A DNA stretch of 12,209 bases from Bacteroidota bacterium (GTDB taxonomy: Bacteria > Bacteroidota > Bacteroidia > Chitinophagales > Chitinophagaceae). The notes beneath the pieces are model-generated. The model saw nothing but the letters and a program-made list of their open reading frames with translations. It was not told the DNA's origin and made no database searches. Made by a program: the position numbers and the translations under genes. Below, in pieces: positions 12,181-12,209 of the stretch (position 1 is the first letter of the stretch; each line of letters starts with the position of its first letter). Location of the stretch: NCBI GenBank assembly GCA_023433755.1, contig JAEYUA010000128.1:1-12209 (forward strand), given 5' to 3'.

Positions 12181-12209
12181 TATTTATTTTAACGAAATGT
12201 CGGCTATTG

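Noticed and set aside
1..12209. CRISPR arrays, tRNA or rRNA genes, insertion sequences
   Set aside because: No regularly spaced direct repeats, no cloverleaf-like sequence with a TTCRA loop, and no transposase or terminal inverted repeats with target duplications were seen on either strand.

Overview
The window reads as chromosomal DNA of a Bacteroidota bacterium, most likely from the Chitinophagaceae. The grounds are a TonB-dependent receptor with a carboxypeptidase-regulatory-like N-terminal domain, secreted serine hydrolases and NTF2-like proteins of the kind common there, a lone CheY-like response regulator with an N-terminal EDD..DD signature, and promoter -7 boxes close to the Bacteroidota consensus TAnnTTTG rather than sigma70 boxes. 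No rRNA, tRNA, CRISPR array, transposase or integrase was seen.

Layout. 1-559 (minus): N-terminal end of a TonB-dependent receptor that runs off the left edge. 777-1115 (minus): TfoX/Sxy N-terminal-domain protein. 1418-2662 (plus): secreted beta-lactamase-fold serine hydrolase, the only confident plus-strand gene. 2888-4722 (minus): three small exported proteins in a row, namely a conserved protein with a GSCCPY motif, an acetolactate-decarboxylase-like protein, and an NTF2/DUF4440-like protein. 4791-5616 (minus): a VOC (glyoxalase-fold) protein and a short AraC-type regulator, an evident two-gene operon. 5600-5807 (minus): what looks like a frameshifted remnant of a small gene. 5844-6290 (minus): single-domain response regulator. 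6291-6658: no intact gene, possibly a second coding fragment. 6659-8062 (minus): a second secreted serine hydrolase.

From about 8.2 kb to the right edge the character changes. A SUFU-domain protein, a macro-domain protein, a two-helix membrane protein of unknown function and two different HigB-HigA toxin-antitoxin pairs follow one another, all on the minus strand. They are separated by noncoding spacers of roughly 145-285 bp, unlike the shorter spacing elsewhere. Two of these spacers hold a ~195-bp element bounded by complementary 7-mers (RYYYAAC and GTTRRRY) with further inverted repeats just inside. Two other spacers hold what look like degenerate versions. The end boxes, the position right after a stop codon or right before a start codon, the uniform gene orientation and the toxin-antitoxin content all resemble integron gene cassettes and attC sites. 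No integrase is present, so this could be an integrase-less cassette cluster or an uncharacterised Bacteroidota equivalent. It is the most interesting part of the window. Several of the spacers also carry a TATCTTTA or TATCTTTG box, so each unit may bring its own promoter.

The left two thirds do not form one pathway. They are mostly cell-envelope or exported functions plus two small regulators. All functional calls rest on reading sequence motifs by eye; no database search was run.
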